From Paenibacillus oryzisoli (GTDB lineage: Bacteria; Bacillota; Bacilli; Paenibacillales; NBRC-103111): a stretch of 59,326 nt of DNA. Below are positions 16,576 to 25,327 of the stretch, one piece after another. Positions within the stretch are counted from its first letter, which is position 1, and each line of letters opens with the position of its first letter. The notes beneath the pieces were generated by a model. The model made no database searches. It was not told where the DNA came from and saw only the letters and a list, made by a program, of their open reading frames with translations. The position numbers and the translations under genes were made by a program. The stretch spans positions 356 through 59,681 of the forward strand of contig NZ_LYPB01000061.1 of the NCBI RefSeq assembly GCF_001653565.1. The letters run 5' to 3'.

Positions 16576-17670
16576 CTAGGTAAAAATAATGTCCAAAAGC
16601 TTGGCTAAACGCGGAGCATACGTATGCTCCAAAATCGTTCTTCGCAACGCATTCGTTGCAATACGCAGCCTTTCTTCCTCATGCAACAGATAGTGGTTAA
16701 TCTTATGGATCAGTTCATTCGGATGCTCGAACGTTTCGATATCATGACCTGGCGTATAATAGTTCACCAAGTCTGAACGCCGATCCGTAATTTGCAAAGC
16801 ACCGCATCCTGATATCTCATAAGTTCTGGGATTAATTGAGTAACCCGGCAAATTTCTGCTATTTTTATTGTAGGTTGCATCATAGGTGAGGCGGTGCATA
16901 TTGAGCACGATTTTGGCGCCATTGTAATAATTCACTGACTCCCGCATAGGAACCCCTTGTAGATGAATGCCATGCTTAAATTGTGAAAAATGTTGCAATT
17001 GATTCCATAGCGGTCCCGCAAGTATGACCTTGCGACCAGCTAAGTAAGGTGCAATCGTATTAAACAGAGCAATACGATTGGGAAAGCCTACGCCAATAAA
17101 ACAAACATCGCTTCTATATTCATGGCCCACCTGCATCGGTTTAAATAGGGATTGGCTTGCCGCTAACGGCAGATAGTGCACTTGCTGGCAGCCCGCGCCT
17201 TGATATAACGGGATGCATGACATTTCATGCGTAAACACATAATCATAATGCGGGGCAAGCGGGGTCGAGTAATCCGTGAAGTACGGGTCATCTGCGAACC
17301 AAATGGCCGTACGAATGCCCATCATTCTGATCCCGTCGATGTGAGCAGCATGATCTGCCGGGAATACATGCAGACCATTCATCACCAGAACGAGGTTTGG
17401 CCGCAGTTCTGCAGCCACACGAAGCATATCCGCCGCTGTTGCGGTGTGCACCACACGTACAGTCTGCTGCAAGCCTTCGATAATGCCTGTATCAATGGCA
17501 TCGAAACCTTGTGGAATAAATAACACACTCACCTCGCGGATCGGGATACCAGCTGGTTTGCACGTATCCAGTACAAATTGGCAGCGTCCCATCCTTCTTC
17601 CATGCTCAATCCCCAGCTGTAGTCCCTTGTTCCGACCTTCCTTCGAACCAACTACTCGTGACATGTTCAT
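16576..17670 (-). CDS. CgeB-like glycosyltransferase (spore surface), tandem paralogue
   Basis: A 364-residue CgeB-family protein, close in plan to the 381-residue neighbour: N-terminal Gly-every-four helix (GSKEGRNKGLQLGIEHGRR), SVLFIPQGFDAIDTGI, LVLVMNGLHVFP, TAIWFADDPYFTDY, then NPRTYEISGCGALQITDRRS and HPNELIHKINHYLLHEEERL. It begins one base after the rfbD stop and is part of the same transcript. The two copies probably arose by tandem duplication and now may add different sugars or work on different acceptors (inference). Confidence 0.85.
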   Translation of the reverse strand: MNMSRVVGSKEGRNKGLQLGIEHGRRMGRCQFVLDTCKPAGIPIREVSVLFIPQGFDAIDTGIIEGLQQTVRVVHTATAADMLRVAAELRPNLVLVMNGLHVFPADHAAHIDGIRMMGIRTAIWFADDPYFTDYSTPLAPHYDYVFTHEMSCIPLYQGAGCQQVHYLPLAASQSLFKPMQVGHEYRSDVCFIGVGFPNRIALFNTIAPYLAGRKVILAGPLWNQLQHFSQFKHGIHLQGVPMRESVNYYNGAKIVLNMHRLTYDATYNKNSRNLPGYSINPRTYEISGCGALQITDRRSDLVNYYTPGHDIETFEHPNELIHKINHYLLHEEERLRIATNALRRTILEHTYAPRLAKLLDIIFT

Positions 17671-18552
17671 TCACACCTTCTTCTCCTTCGCAAGGTCAAC
17701 AGATTCGAAGTAATCCAACTGCAGGAAAAAATGTAACGCAGAACGCCAATCCCGTAGCGGTGTCAAACCATTCATCGTGATGGCATGATCCAGGAATGCT
17801 GAATACATTGGCCTTGCCGCGGGTAATGGCGGAAAAGCATCCGTATGGACAGGAAGCAAGCTTACCTGTGCCAATCCAGCTTCTTGTAGAATTTGCTGAG
17901 CAAACTCATATCTCGAGCACTCTCCTTGATTCGAAGCATGGTACAAACCATAATGCTCCGTTTCAATGAGGTTTCTTATGAATAGCGCTAAATCCAAGCA
18001 ATACGTTGGTGAGCCAATTTGATCATCGACAATGTGCAGGGGGCCACCGCTGCGTGCTTTCTCTATAACCTTCGTGACGAAATTTGTCCCTTTACTTCCG
18101 TATAGCCATGACGTACGCACGATGTAGTGTTTCCGGCATGTCATGCTGACGAATTTCTCGCCTAGCAATTTGGACTGTCCATATATATTGATAGGATTAG
18201 GCGCATCGGCTTCTGTATACGCACTGCCTTTCCTCCCGTCAAACACATAATCCGTACTGACATAGACGAGCTTTGCACCGATTTCTTCGCATACCTGTGC
18301 AAGATGCAAAGCTCCCATGGCATTCACCTGATAAGCATTCTCCTTATCAACTTCAGCCTTATCCACGTTCGTATAGGCAGCGGCATGCACGACAACGTGA
18401 GGTCGTTCTTGTCGAAGCTTCTCCGTAACTTCGCGCTCATTGCTTACATCGAATTGCTTTCTAGGCCAGGCAACAATCTCATATACAGGTCTTAGTACAC
18501 GATTCAAATCATAGCCTAACTGCCCGCCAGCTCCTGTAATCACTATTTTCAC
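17671..18552 (-). CDS. rfbD: dTDP-4-dehydrorhamnose reductase
   Basis: Final step of dTDP-L-rhamnose synthesis, reduction with NAD(P)H, in the cytoplasm. A 293-residue SDR protein: GAGGQLGYDL (nucleotide binding), VSTDYVFDG, the catalytic YGQSKLLGE, and VRTSWLYGSKGTNFV. The start is GTG overlapping the rfbB stop (GTGA). Also known as rmlD; the sporulation counterpart in Bacillus is SpsK. The 3,5-epimerase (rfbC) needed for the preceding step is absent from this operon. Confidence 0.93.
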   Translation of the reverse strand: MKIVITGAGGQLGYDLNRVLRPVYEIVAWPRKQFDVSNEREVTEKLRQERPHVVVHAAAYTNVDKAEVDKENAYQVNAMGALHLAQVCEEIGAKLVYVSTDYVFDGRKGSAYTEADAPNPINIYGQSKLLGEKFVSMTCRKHYIVRTSWLYGSKGTNFVTKVIEKARSGGPLHIVDDQIGSPTYCLDLALFIRNLIETEHYGLYHASNQGECSRYEFAQQILQEAGLAQVSLLPVHTDAFPPLPAARPMYSAFLDHAITMNGLTPLRDWRSALHFFLQLDYFESVDLAKEKKV

Positions 18553-19550
18553 GTTGGATCAGCTTCTTTCTCCTCACGGTACGAACCGTCAGCAATGCGG
18601 GCACACCATTCGGTTTCCTGTAAATACCAAGCCAACGTCATGGGAAGCCCCATCTCAAATGGGTAAGCTGGCACCCAACCTAATTCACGACGTATCTTGG
18701 AGCTATCAATGGCGTAGCGCCGATCATGCCCAAGTCGGTCTGCAACAAATTGAATGAGCGACGTCGGTTTGCCAAGAAGCTTCAGAATACGTTCGACAAC
18801 TTCCAAATTGGTTCGCTCGTTCTGACCACCAATGTTGTACACTTGACCAGGAACACCGGCAACAATAACTCGCTCAATCGCGGAACAGTGATCATCCACA
18901 TACAACCAATCTCGTACCTGTAAGCCATCCCCATAGACAGGGATTGTTTCATTACAAAGAGCACGTGTAATTAAGAGTGGAATTAGCTTCTCGGGAAATT
19001 GACGGGGACCATAATTATTCGAGCAGCGTGTAATCACCGCTGGGAATCCATACGTTTCATAGTAAGCTCTAACGAGCAAATCCGAGCCTGCTTTACTCGC
19101 GGAATACGGAGAATTCGGTGCAAGGGGTGTTTCTTCACTAAAAGCTCCTTCTGCCCCAAGCGTTCCGTACACTTCATCTGTAGAAATATGAATAAACTTC
19201 TTAACCTGCGCTTGCCGTGCTGCTTCCAGCAAGGTTTGAGTGCCGACTACATTCGTTCTCACAAAACTGCCAGGGTCATGAATACTTCGGTCCACATGCG
19301 ATTCAGCTGCAAAATGAACAACCACATCAATCCCTTGCATCCATGTCTTCATTAGCGTCTCGTGAGCAATATCACCTTGTACAAATTGATAGCCAGCTTG
19401 CCCCTCGAACATTCTAGTGTTGTCCCGATTTCCTGCATACGTCAGCAGATCGACATTGATCACATGATCGTTCGGATGATGTTTCTTCCAATAATGAATG
19501 AAATTACTTCCAATAAATCCCATTCCTCCAGTTACTAGCAACGACTGCAT
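18549..19550 (-). CDS. rfbB: dTDP-glucose 4,6-dehydratase
   Basis: Converts dTDP-glucose to dTDP-4-keto-6-deoxyglucose with bound NAD. A 333-residue extended SDR: TGGMGFIGSNFIHY, AAESHVDRSI, STDEVYGTLG, the catalytic YSASKAGSD, and RCSNNYGPRQFPEKLIP. The start ATG overlaps the rfbA stop by one base (TAATG), so rfbA-rfbB-rfbD are tightly coupled. In this locus it supplies deoxysugar for the glycosyltransferases downstream, by analogy with SpsJ. Confidence 0.95.
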   Translation of the reverse strand: MQSLLVTGGMGFIGSNFIHYWKKHHPNDHVINVDLLTYAGNRDNTRMFEGQAGYQFVQGDIAHETLMKTWMQGIDVVVHFAAESHVDRSIHDPGSFVRTNVVGTQTLLEAARQAQVKKFIHISTDEVYGTLGAEGAFSEETPLAPNSPYSASKAGSDLLVRAYYETYGFPAVITRCSNNYGPRQFPEKLIPLLITRALCNETIPVYGDGLQVRDWLYVDDHCSAIERVIVAGVPGQVYNIGGQNERTNLEVVERILKLLGKPTSLIQFVADRLGHDRRYAIDSSKIRRELGWVPAYPFEMGLPMTLAWYLQETEWCARIADGSYREEKEADPT

Positions 19551-20269
19551 TAGCTGTGCTCCTTCCGAACTAAAAGAGTGGCTTGAAAGAGCGATTCATG
19601 TGTTCCCGCATCAATCCACCATCCTTTTAGCAACATATGAGAAAGAATGCCTGATGCGGCATACACATTATTCACATCTGTGATTTCCATCTCGCCTCTT
19701 GCCGATGGAGATTGTGATTTAATAATGTCAAAGACAGTAGAGTCATATAAATAAATGCCTGTCACCGCAAAAGGAGACTTCGGATGCTCCGGCTTCTCTT
19801 CGATGACCGCAATATGTTCGTTCTTCATGAGGGCTACACCATATCTGCGGGGATCTTCTACCTCTTTCAGAAGTACCATGGCTCCTTCCGCTTGTTGATT
19901 ATAGGAATCAATGAAGGGTTGAAGGGAATCTTGGAATAGATTATCTCCCAAAATAACCACGAACTTTTCACCTTTCTCAACGAAACCCTCCGCCAAAGCC
20001 AAGGCTTGCGCAATACCTCCTGGTTTCTCTTGAATCTTATACGTCAAATTAACGCCAAACGCATCTCCACTGCCCAGAAAATCTACATATAAGCCAGCAG
20101 ATTGTTTCCCTGTGATCATGAGAATATCCTGAACTCCTCCCTGGCATAGCTTATCAATGGCATATTGAATCATGGGCAGATCACCAACCGGAAGCAAATG
20201 TTTATTAATAATTTGAGTTAAAGGACGTAAGCGACTTCCCGTTCCTCCTGCAAGTACGACACCTTTCAC
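19550..20269 (-). CDS. rfbA: Glucose-1-phosphate thymidylyltransferase
   Basis: Makes dTDP-glucose from glucose-1-phosphate and dTTP, committing sugar to dTDP-rhamnose or related deoxysugars. A 239-residue nucleotidyltransferase with the signature GGTGSRLRPLTQIINKHLLP, then LGDNLFQDSLQ and EEKPEHPKSPFAVTGIYLYD. It is the short form, as in SpsI-like enzymes. The start is GTG after GGGGATGACTT. First gene of the operon running 20269 to 15063. A CATATGATA box at 20341-20333 upstream on the minus strand resembles a sigma-K -10 element but lacks a clear -35. Confidence 0.94.
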   Translation of the reverse strand: MKGVVLAGGTGSRLRPLTQIINKHLLPVGDLPMIQYAIDKLCQGGVQDILMITGKQSAGLYVDFLGSGDAFGVNLTYKIQEKPGGIAQALALAEGFVEKGEKFVVILGDNLFQDSLQPFIDSYNQQAEGAMVLLKEVEDPRRYGVALMKNEHIAVIEEKPEHPKSPFAVTGIYLYDSTVFDIIKSQSPSARGEMEITDVNNVYAASGILSHMLLKGWWIDAGTHESLFQATLLVRKEHS

Positions 20270-20420
20270 AAGTCATCCCCCTTCACAATCGTTCGTAAGT
20301 TCCTTATGGTGCGTGGTTACATCCATTTCTGCTATCATATGCTATGATGATAGACGGAAATTGGACGAAAACCTCTAATTTGAAAATTGGTCATCTATCT
20401 ACTAATATCGTAAACATAAG

Positions 20421-20459
20421 AAAAAACGGTAGTCTCGCATTGTGTGCGAACTACCGTTT
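20421..20459 (-). terminator. Rho-independent terminator of the WIAG-tail gene
   Basis: AAACGGTAG and CTACCGTTT pair around an inner TCGCA/TGCGA stem, with a T run on the minus strand after the hairpin. It lies just past the stop of the large repeat gene and separates it from rfbA. Confidence 0.85.
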
Positions 20460-20496
20460 CGTATTCTCCTCTTGCAAGACTTCCTATCGTCTTCCA

Positions 20497-23400
20497 TTAA
20501 TTCGTATTTCCAATGGCGATCCAGTTCACAGTCCCCTGTTGATCATGAGAAAACTTAGCCCGAATAATGGACAGTACCGCGCTCTCCTTCGACTTTTGGC
20601 TCACAATGACATAACATGCTGGATGATTCGTAATCGCTGTCAGTACATAATTGGTATTCGCGTATTCCTCTTCAAAATGGAGAGTCAGCTCAATAGTCTC
20701 ATCCTGAATCTTCATACTAAATGGCTCAAGACCGAATTGTTGCAGCACATGTCGTTGCTGAGAAGAAGAACGAACAACAGCATCTGCAAGTTTTGCCACA
20801 GTGAGCGTTGCGTCTGCGATATGTTGATTCGTAACAGTACCCGCTTGAATCTTCGTTCCGTCGACGCAGCCTTCAGCAAGATGATAATCCGTCACCGCAC
20901 CTTCAGCCAGCTTATAACTGTCTACACTGCCATCTGCTAGTTTCGTTGTGTCAATTGCGCCATCGACGATTATGCTGCCGTCGATGCTATTCGCAGCTAG
21001 TTTCGATCGAGATACAGCCTCATCGGCAAGGTGACTCTCATTTACGGCACCTAGCGCAAGTTTACTGCTGTCTACACTATTGGGCGCTAATTTCGCAAGA
21101 CTAACCGCTTCGTCTTGCAAATGCTCGCTTCCAATCGCTTCTGAAGTAAGCTTGGAACTATCCACACTGGCATCGAGCAGTTTCCAGCCATCAATCGAAC
21201 CTGCGGCAAGATGGCTGCTCGTTACAGTTCCTAAGGCCAGCTTTTTCCCATCTATAATGAAATCTGATAAATGCTCGCGTTGAATCGCGCCATAGACGAT
21301 TTTGCTGCTATCTACACTACCTGATGCCAGCTTTGTGGCACCTACAGATTGATCTGTGAGATGCTCACTGCTCACTGCACCATCTGCCAGCTTACTTCCA
21401 TCCACACTTGCCGGGGCTAACTTAGTTCCATATACAGCATGATCTGCCAGATGGTAGTTATTTACCGCTCCTGACACTATTTTATTACTATCCACCGAGT
21501 TCACAGCTAATTTCTCACTATCAATAACACCTGCAACGAGATGCTGATTGCTCACAGATCCATTGGCGATCTTCGTTCCATTCACCGCACCAGGGGCAAG
21601 ATGTTCGTCATTAATCACACCTGGAACGATTTTCGTACCATCGATGCTCTGATTCGCCAGTTTGTTGCCCACAACAGCACTTTCTGCCAAGTGTTCACTA
21701 TGAATGGAACGATAGGCAATCTTAGAACTTATCACAGAACCATCTGCCAAATGTCTGGAAACCACGGCTGCAGGTGCGAGTTTGCTGCCATGCACACTTT
21801 CATTCGCCAATTTCGACGCTGTGATCGCACCATCAACAATATGTTCCGCATTGACTGCTTTGTTCGAGATTTTGGCACTATTTACACTGCCGTTAGCCAG
21901 CTTATCAGATGTCACCACATCATCTTCAAGCTTCTCATTCGTAATCGCTTGATCTTCAATGATTTGCGTTGTCACCGAGTTAACTTGAAGATGGTGTGTA
22001 CCTACCGACCCGTTCGCGAGCTTCTCATTCGTGACTGCGCCATCGGCCAAGGTTTCTGTAGAAATTGAATTCTCCTGCAATTTGCTGCCTACCAAGCTTC
22101 GATCAGCGAACACATCCAGCGTAATAGAACCTTGTGCTAGATGAGCAGACGTAATTGACGCTTCTCTGATATGAACCCCATCGATAATATCATCTTGCAA
22201 ATGGCGTGATTCAATCGACATCGGAGCTATTTTCGCCGTAGTTACCGCTTCTTCGGCAAGCTTACTCGTCGTGATGCTTTCTTCTTGAATATGTCTCGTC
22301 GTGACCGCTTCGTCAGCAATATGGTTGCGATGAATGGCATGCAGATCGATTTGTTTCTCGCCAACCGCCCCTTTGACGATATGGCCTGTAGAAATAATTT
22401 CATCCTGCAAATGAGCGGCATGTATCGTGCGATAGGCAATTTTATTGGACGTAACACTTTCATCTTTCAGTTTCGAATTGACGACACTGCCCTCTGCCAA
22501 TTTATCGGTAATGACAGATCCCGGAGCGATTTTAGCGCTGGATATCACATTGTCCTCCAAGTGATCAGGACGAATAATATGTGAACCGATGTGCTTGGCG
22601 ATAATGGCACCTTGCGCAAGTTTATCCGTAGTAACCGCTCCATCTTGCAATTTACTACTCGAAATAACGCCATCATTTAAATGATTCGACTCAATCGCTG
22701 ATAGCGTGATATGTTTGCTCCCAACGATTTTATCCCCCAATTTGGCTGCAGTAATCGCACCATCTTGAATGAGCTTCGTTTCAATGGCACCTTCTCCAAT
22801 ATGTTTGGTCCGAACCGCCTGATCAGCGATATGGTAACTGTTAACTTCAGCTCCTTCAATATGAACCCCTCTCACCGCAGATTGGGCGATATGCAGCGTA
22901 TCTACAGCTTGCGGAGCTAACTTCGGGCCTGTGACAGCTTGATCTGCTAGCAAACTGCTAGTAATCACTTGATTGCCCAGATGCTCTGTTAGAATGCTTT
23001 CTCCCTTAATATGGAGAGAGCTAATACTGCCCGTGCTTAACTTTTCTTCTGTAACAGCACCGTCTCTAATTTTTGCTGTCGTGATCGACACATCCATGAG
23101 CTTTGCAGTATCAATGATGTAATTAGCCAAGTGCTTCGTCTGTACAGCACCACTGAGAATTTTATCTGATGTAATCGCTTGTTGATCAATGAGGTCACTC
23201 GTAATAATCAGTTCAGATAGATGTTGTGGCAAAATAGCGCCGTCGGCCAGTTTGGTCGCATCAACTGACTTATCTGCTAGTTTGGCCGTTGTGATGCTGG
23301 TATCCAATAGTTTGTTGCCCGGCAACGAGTTTTCTTGAATTTTATCACCCACGATACTGTTAAGAGCAACGTGCTCATCATATATCGCATGATTGGCGAT

Positions 23401-23829
23401 TTTGGGACGGGTAACACTTGCTGGAGCTAACTTTGTATGCTCAATCGCGCCATCCTTGATCGATCTGGCACCGATACTGAACGGTTTAATTTTCACCTCG
23501 TCAATGGCCCTGCTTGCAATTTTGTCCCACGTTACAGCTTCATCCACAATGTCGTCTGTGTAAACAACCGGGTCAACGAATTTACCTGTTTTACGCTCGA
23601 TCAGTAATAAATCAGGTGTGATCTGTTCGGTAACCTTCGATACCTGCATAACTTTTTCTGTTTCCACTTTCTCCGTAGGAACCACATTAACTTTCGTTAT
23701 TAGTTTAGAAGGATCTCCCACTTTGTCTGACTTCGTAGGGGATTCATCAAGCCATTTCAATTCATTCATACTGGAGTTCACTTTATGCACGTTCGCCTTC
23801 TGGCCAGTACTGCTCTTCCGCTTGTTCAT
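20497..23829 (-). CDS. Giant ten-residue-repeat protein with WIAG-type tail
   Basis: A 1110-residue protein, likely a spore-surface structural component (inference from locus). The start at 23829 (MNKRKSS) follows GGAGAGGAGTCC; a start seven codons earlier is possible. About 100 polar N-terminal residues are followed by about 92 consecutive ten-residue units of the type KLADGSVDSY/HLAEGAVTDY. First and last units are in the same phase, so there is no net indel over 920 residues. The first position is nearly always Lys or His; Ile/Val/Leu alternate inward, as expected for a beta-solenoid or fibre. An 88-residue non-repeat C-terminus ends VNWIAIGNTN, matching the WIAG-tail domain known from Paenibacillus relatives. 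No signal peptide or sortase motif is seen. Confidence 0.85.
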   Translation of the reverse strand: MNKRKSSTGQKANVHKVNSSMNELKWLDESPTKSDKVGDPSKLITKVNVVPTEKVETEKVMQVSKVTEQITPDLLLIERKTGKFVDPVVYTDDIVDEAVTWDKIASRAIDEVKIKPFSIGARSIKDGAIEHTKLAPASVTRPKIANHAIYDEHVALNSIVGDKIQENSLPGNKLLDTSITTAKLADKSVDATKLADGAILPQHLSELIITSDLIDQQAITSDKILSGAVQTKHLANYIIDTAKLMDVSITTAKIRDGAVTEEKLSTGSISSLHIKGESILTEHLGNQVITSSLLADQAVTGPKLAPQAVDTLHIAQSAVRGVHIEGAEVNSYHIADQAVRTKHIGEGAIETKLIQDGAITAAKLGDKIVGSKHITLSAIESNHLNDGVISSSKLQDGAVTTDKLAQGAIIAKHIGSHIIRPDHLEDNVISSAKIAPGSVITDKLAEGSVVNSKLKDESVTSNKIAYRTIHAAHLQDEIISTGHIVKGAVGEKQIDLHAIHRNHIADEAVTTRHIQEESITTSKLAEEAVTTAKIAPMSIESRHLQDDIIDGVHIREASITSAHLAQGSITLDVFADRSLVGSKLQENSISTETLADGAVTNEKLANGSVGTHHLQVNSVTTQIIEDQAITNEKLEDDVVTSDKLANGSVNSAKISNKAVNAEHIVDGAITASKLANESVHGSKLAPAAVVSRHLADGSVISSKIAYRSIHSEHLAESAVVGNKLANQSIDGTKIVPGVINDEHLAPGAVNGTKIANGSVSNQHLVAGVIDSEKLAVNSVDSNKIVSGAVNNYHLADHAVYGTKLAPASVDGSKLADGAVSSEHLTDQSVGATKLASGSVDSSKIVYGAIQREHLSDFIIDGKKLALGTVTSSHLAAGSIDGWKLLDASVDSSKLTSEAIGSEHLQDEAVSLAKLAPNSVDSSKLALGAVNESHLADEAVSRSKLAANSIDGSIIVDGAIDTTKLADGSVDSYKLAEGAVTDYHLAEGCVDGTKIQAGTVTNQHIADATLTVAKLADAVVRSSSQQRHVLQQFGLEPFSMKIQDETIELTLHFEEEYANTNYVLTAITNHPACYVIVSQKSKESAVLSIIRAKFSHDQQGTVNWIAIGNTN
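20764..23523 (-). repeat. 92-unit, 30-bp degenerate tandem repeat within the WIAG-tail gene
   Basis: The coding DNA repeats every 30 bp for about 2760 bp, encoding ten-residue units starting with K/H-L/I-A. DNA identity between units is low to moderate while the amino-acid pattern is kept, so the array is old and held by selection rather than recently expanded. Confidence 0.85.
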
Positions 23830-23919
23830 TGGACTCCTCTCCATTCCCAAGATTTATCATAGGTAACATATTCATTCTCATCTGAATACGTACATTAGCC
23901 CCCAAAAATGTGCTCCAAC

Positions 23920-25110
23920 CTAGACAAGAGCCGTTTCCTTTAGCATTTGACTGTACAAGGAAGCTCTCACCTCAGCAGCTTTCTGCCACGTAAATAGTTC
24001 ATCAACTCGTTTAATACCGTTCTCTCCAAGCTTACGCCGCAGACTCTCATCTTTCAGCAACTGTAGGATACGCTCGGAAAGCTCCGATTCAATTGCCTTC
24101 GGGTCTACTAAGTAACCTGTTTTCCCATCTTCCACAACCTCTTGAATTCCACCAATTCTCGAGGCTACGACGGGAACGCCCGTTGCCATCGCTTCTACAT
24201 TGACTAGTCCGAATGCCTCATTACAGATCGAGGGTACGACGAAAACGTCAGCAATTTGAACCCATTTGGGCATTTCTTGATGCCGCACATAAGGGATGAA
24301 AGTAACATGACCATGTATAGCCTTAGCTGCTTGAATTAATTGCTTCACATATTTGGTTACTTTGGCAGAGCCATAATACGCACTACCAACGATAACCAGC
24401 TTAGCGCTGGGTTCTCGTTTTATCACCTGTTTCATCGCTTCAATGAGATGGTGTACGCCTTTCTGGGGAATTAATCTCCCCACAAACAAAATGATTTTAC
24501 GCTGCTCAATATTCAGCTGCTTGCGCATTTCTGTGCGAGCTTTAAGCCCTTCTCCTGTCCACTTGGACGTAAATGCAGAGACATCTACACCTAAGTAGTG
24601 CGTGATAATTTTGTGGGCTGCACTTGGCACCTTTCTTTGCAGAAACTGTTTCAGGAAATGACTATTCACGATAATGACATCCGCAGCTAATAGACATAAT
24701 CGTAAGGTCCGCTTGGAAATATAAGGCGGACTAATAAAAGATGTCGAATGGAGTACGAGACTTAAGATGCCTTGGGGATAGCGTTTGCGAAGAACGGGAA
24801 GAAATAACGGTCGATTTTCAACTTGAATAATACCTGGATGAAGCTGCGAGATCTGTTTGCTTATATGTGAAATATACGCGGATCGCCCCTGATACGGCAC
24901 TCTTCGATACGATACACCGTGACGGATTTCCTTCCAAGGTTGATAAGAGGCTTTTCGTCCAAGCACGACCACAGGCATACGGCTCACTAATTGCTCTGCA
25001 GTCTTCTCAACGACCTGCTCGACAGAACTGCTAGAGCCCGATGGTATAGGGAAGGATCCAGGTGTAACGATAACGAGAACATTCGATTGGGGCTTCCGTT
25101 TAGTTTTCAA
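23920..25110 (-). CDS. Family 4 glycosyltransferase, CotSA-like
   Basis: A 396-residue GT-B enzyme of family 4, predicted retaining, cytoplasmic. N-terminal acceptor half contains VIVTPGSFPIPSGSSSSVEQ; the C-terminal donor half contains FVGRLIPQKGVHHLIEAMKQ, FVVPSICNEAFGLVNVEAMA (the E-x7-E donor site) and VVASRIGGIQEVVEDGKTGY. This layout is shared with the Bacillus spore-coat proteins CotSA/YtcC, which fits the locus. It lies between the WIAG-tail gene and the divergent YheC/D-like gene. Sugar donor unknown. Confidence 0.9.
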   Translation of the reverse strand: MKTKRKPQSNVLVIVTPGSFPIPSGSSSSVEQVVEKTAEQLVSRMPVVVLGRKASYQPWKEIRHGVSYRRVPYQGRSAYISHISKQISQLHPGIIQVENRPLFLPVLRKRYPQGILSLVLHSTSFISPPYISKRTLRLCLLAADVIIVNSHFLKQFLQRKVPSAAHKIITHYLGVDVSAFTSKWTGEGLKARTEMRKQLNIEQRKIILFVGRLIPQKGVHHLIEAMKQVIKREPSAKLVIVGSAYYGSAKVTKYVKQLIQAAKAIHGHVTFIPYVRHQEMPKWVQIADVFVVPSICNEAFGLVNVEAMATGVPVVASRIGGIQEVVEDGKTGYLVDPKAIESELSERILQLLKDESLRRKLGENGIKRVDELFTWQKAAEVRASLYSQMLKETALV

Positions 25111-25242
25111 TTGCTGATCCTCCTAGACGAATGAGGGGAAGCTCCACCCCATTTCTCTTCTTCCTTCTATACATATGCGGATATAGTGGCAAAGCATAGG
25201 CATCTGTCTTGGTTTTTCAATAAAGTATCTCCAATTGTACAA

Positions 25243-25270
25243 ACCACATGACTTTCTTTTCCATAGACTA
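25243..25270 (+). promoter_or_regulatory. Sigma-K-type promoter of the YheC/D-like gene
   Basis: AC at 25243-25244, a 17-bp spacer and CATAGACTA at 25262-25270 match the published sigma-K pattern AC-N16/17-CATA-N3-TA exactly. The start codon lies about 58 bp downstream. This predicts late mother-cell transcription of the coat-associated gene. Confidence 0.6.
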
Positions 25271-25327
25271 AGAGTGATTTCGTTATTGATCGAATGTGAA
25301 GGCCCGACGAAAGAGGGAGTGAAGTCA

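Noticed and set aside
20333..20341. Sigma-K-like -10 (CATATGATA) before rfbA
   Set aside because: The -35 position reads TT, not AC; kept only as a remark.
20344..20940. 198-residue rightward open frame
   Set aside because: Antisense shadow of the WIAG-tail gene and its terminator.
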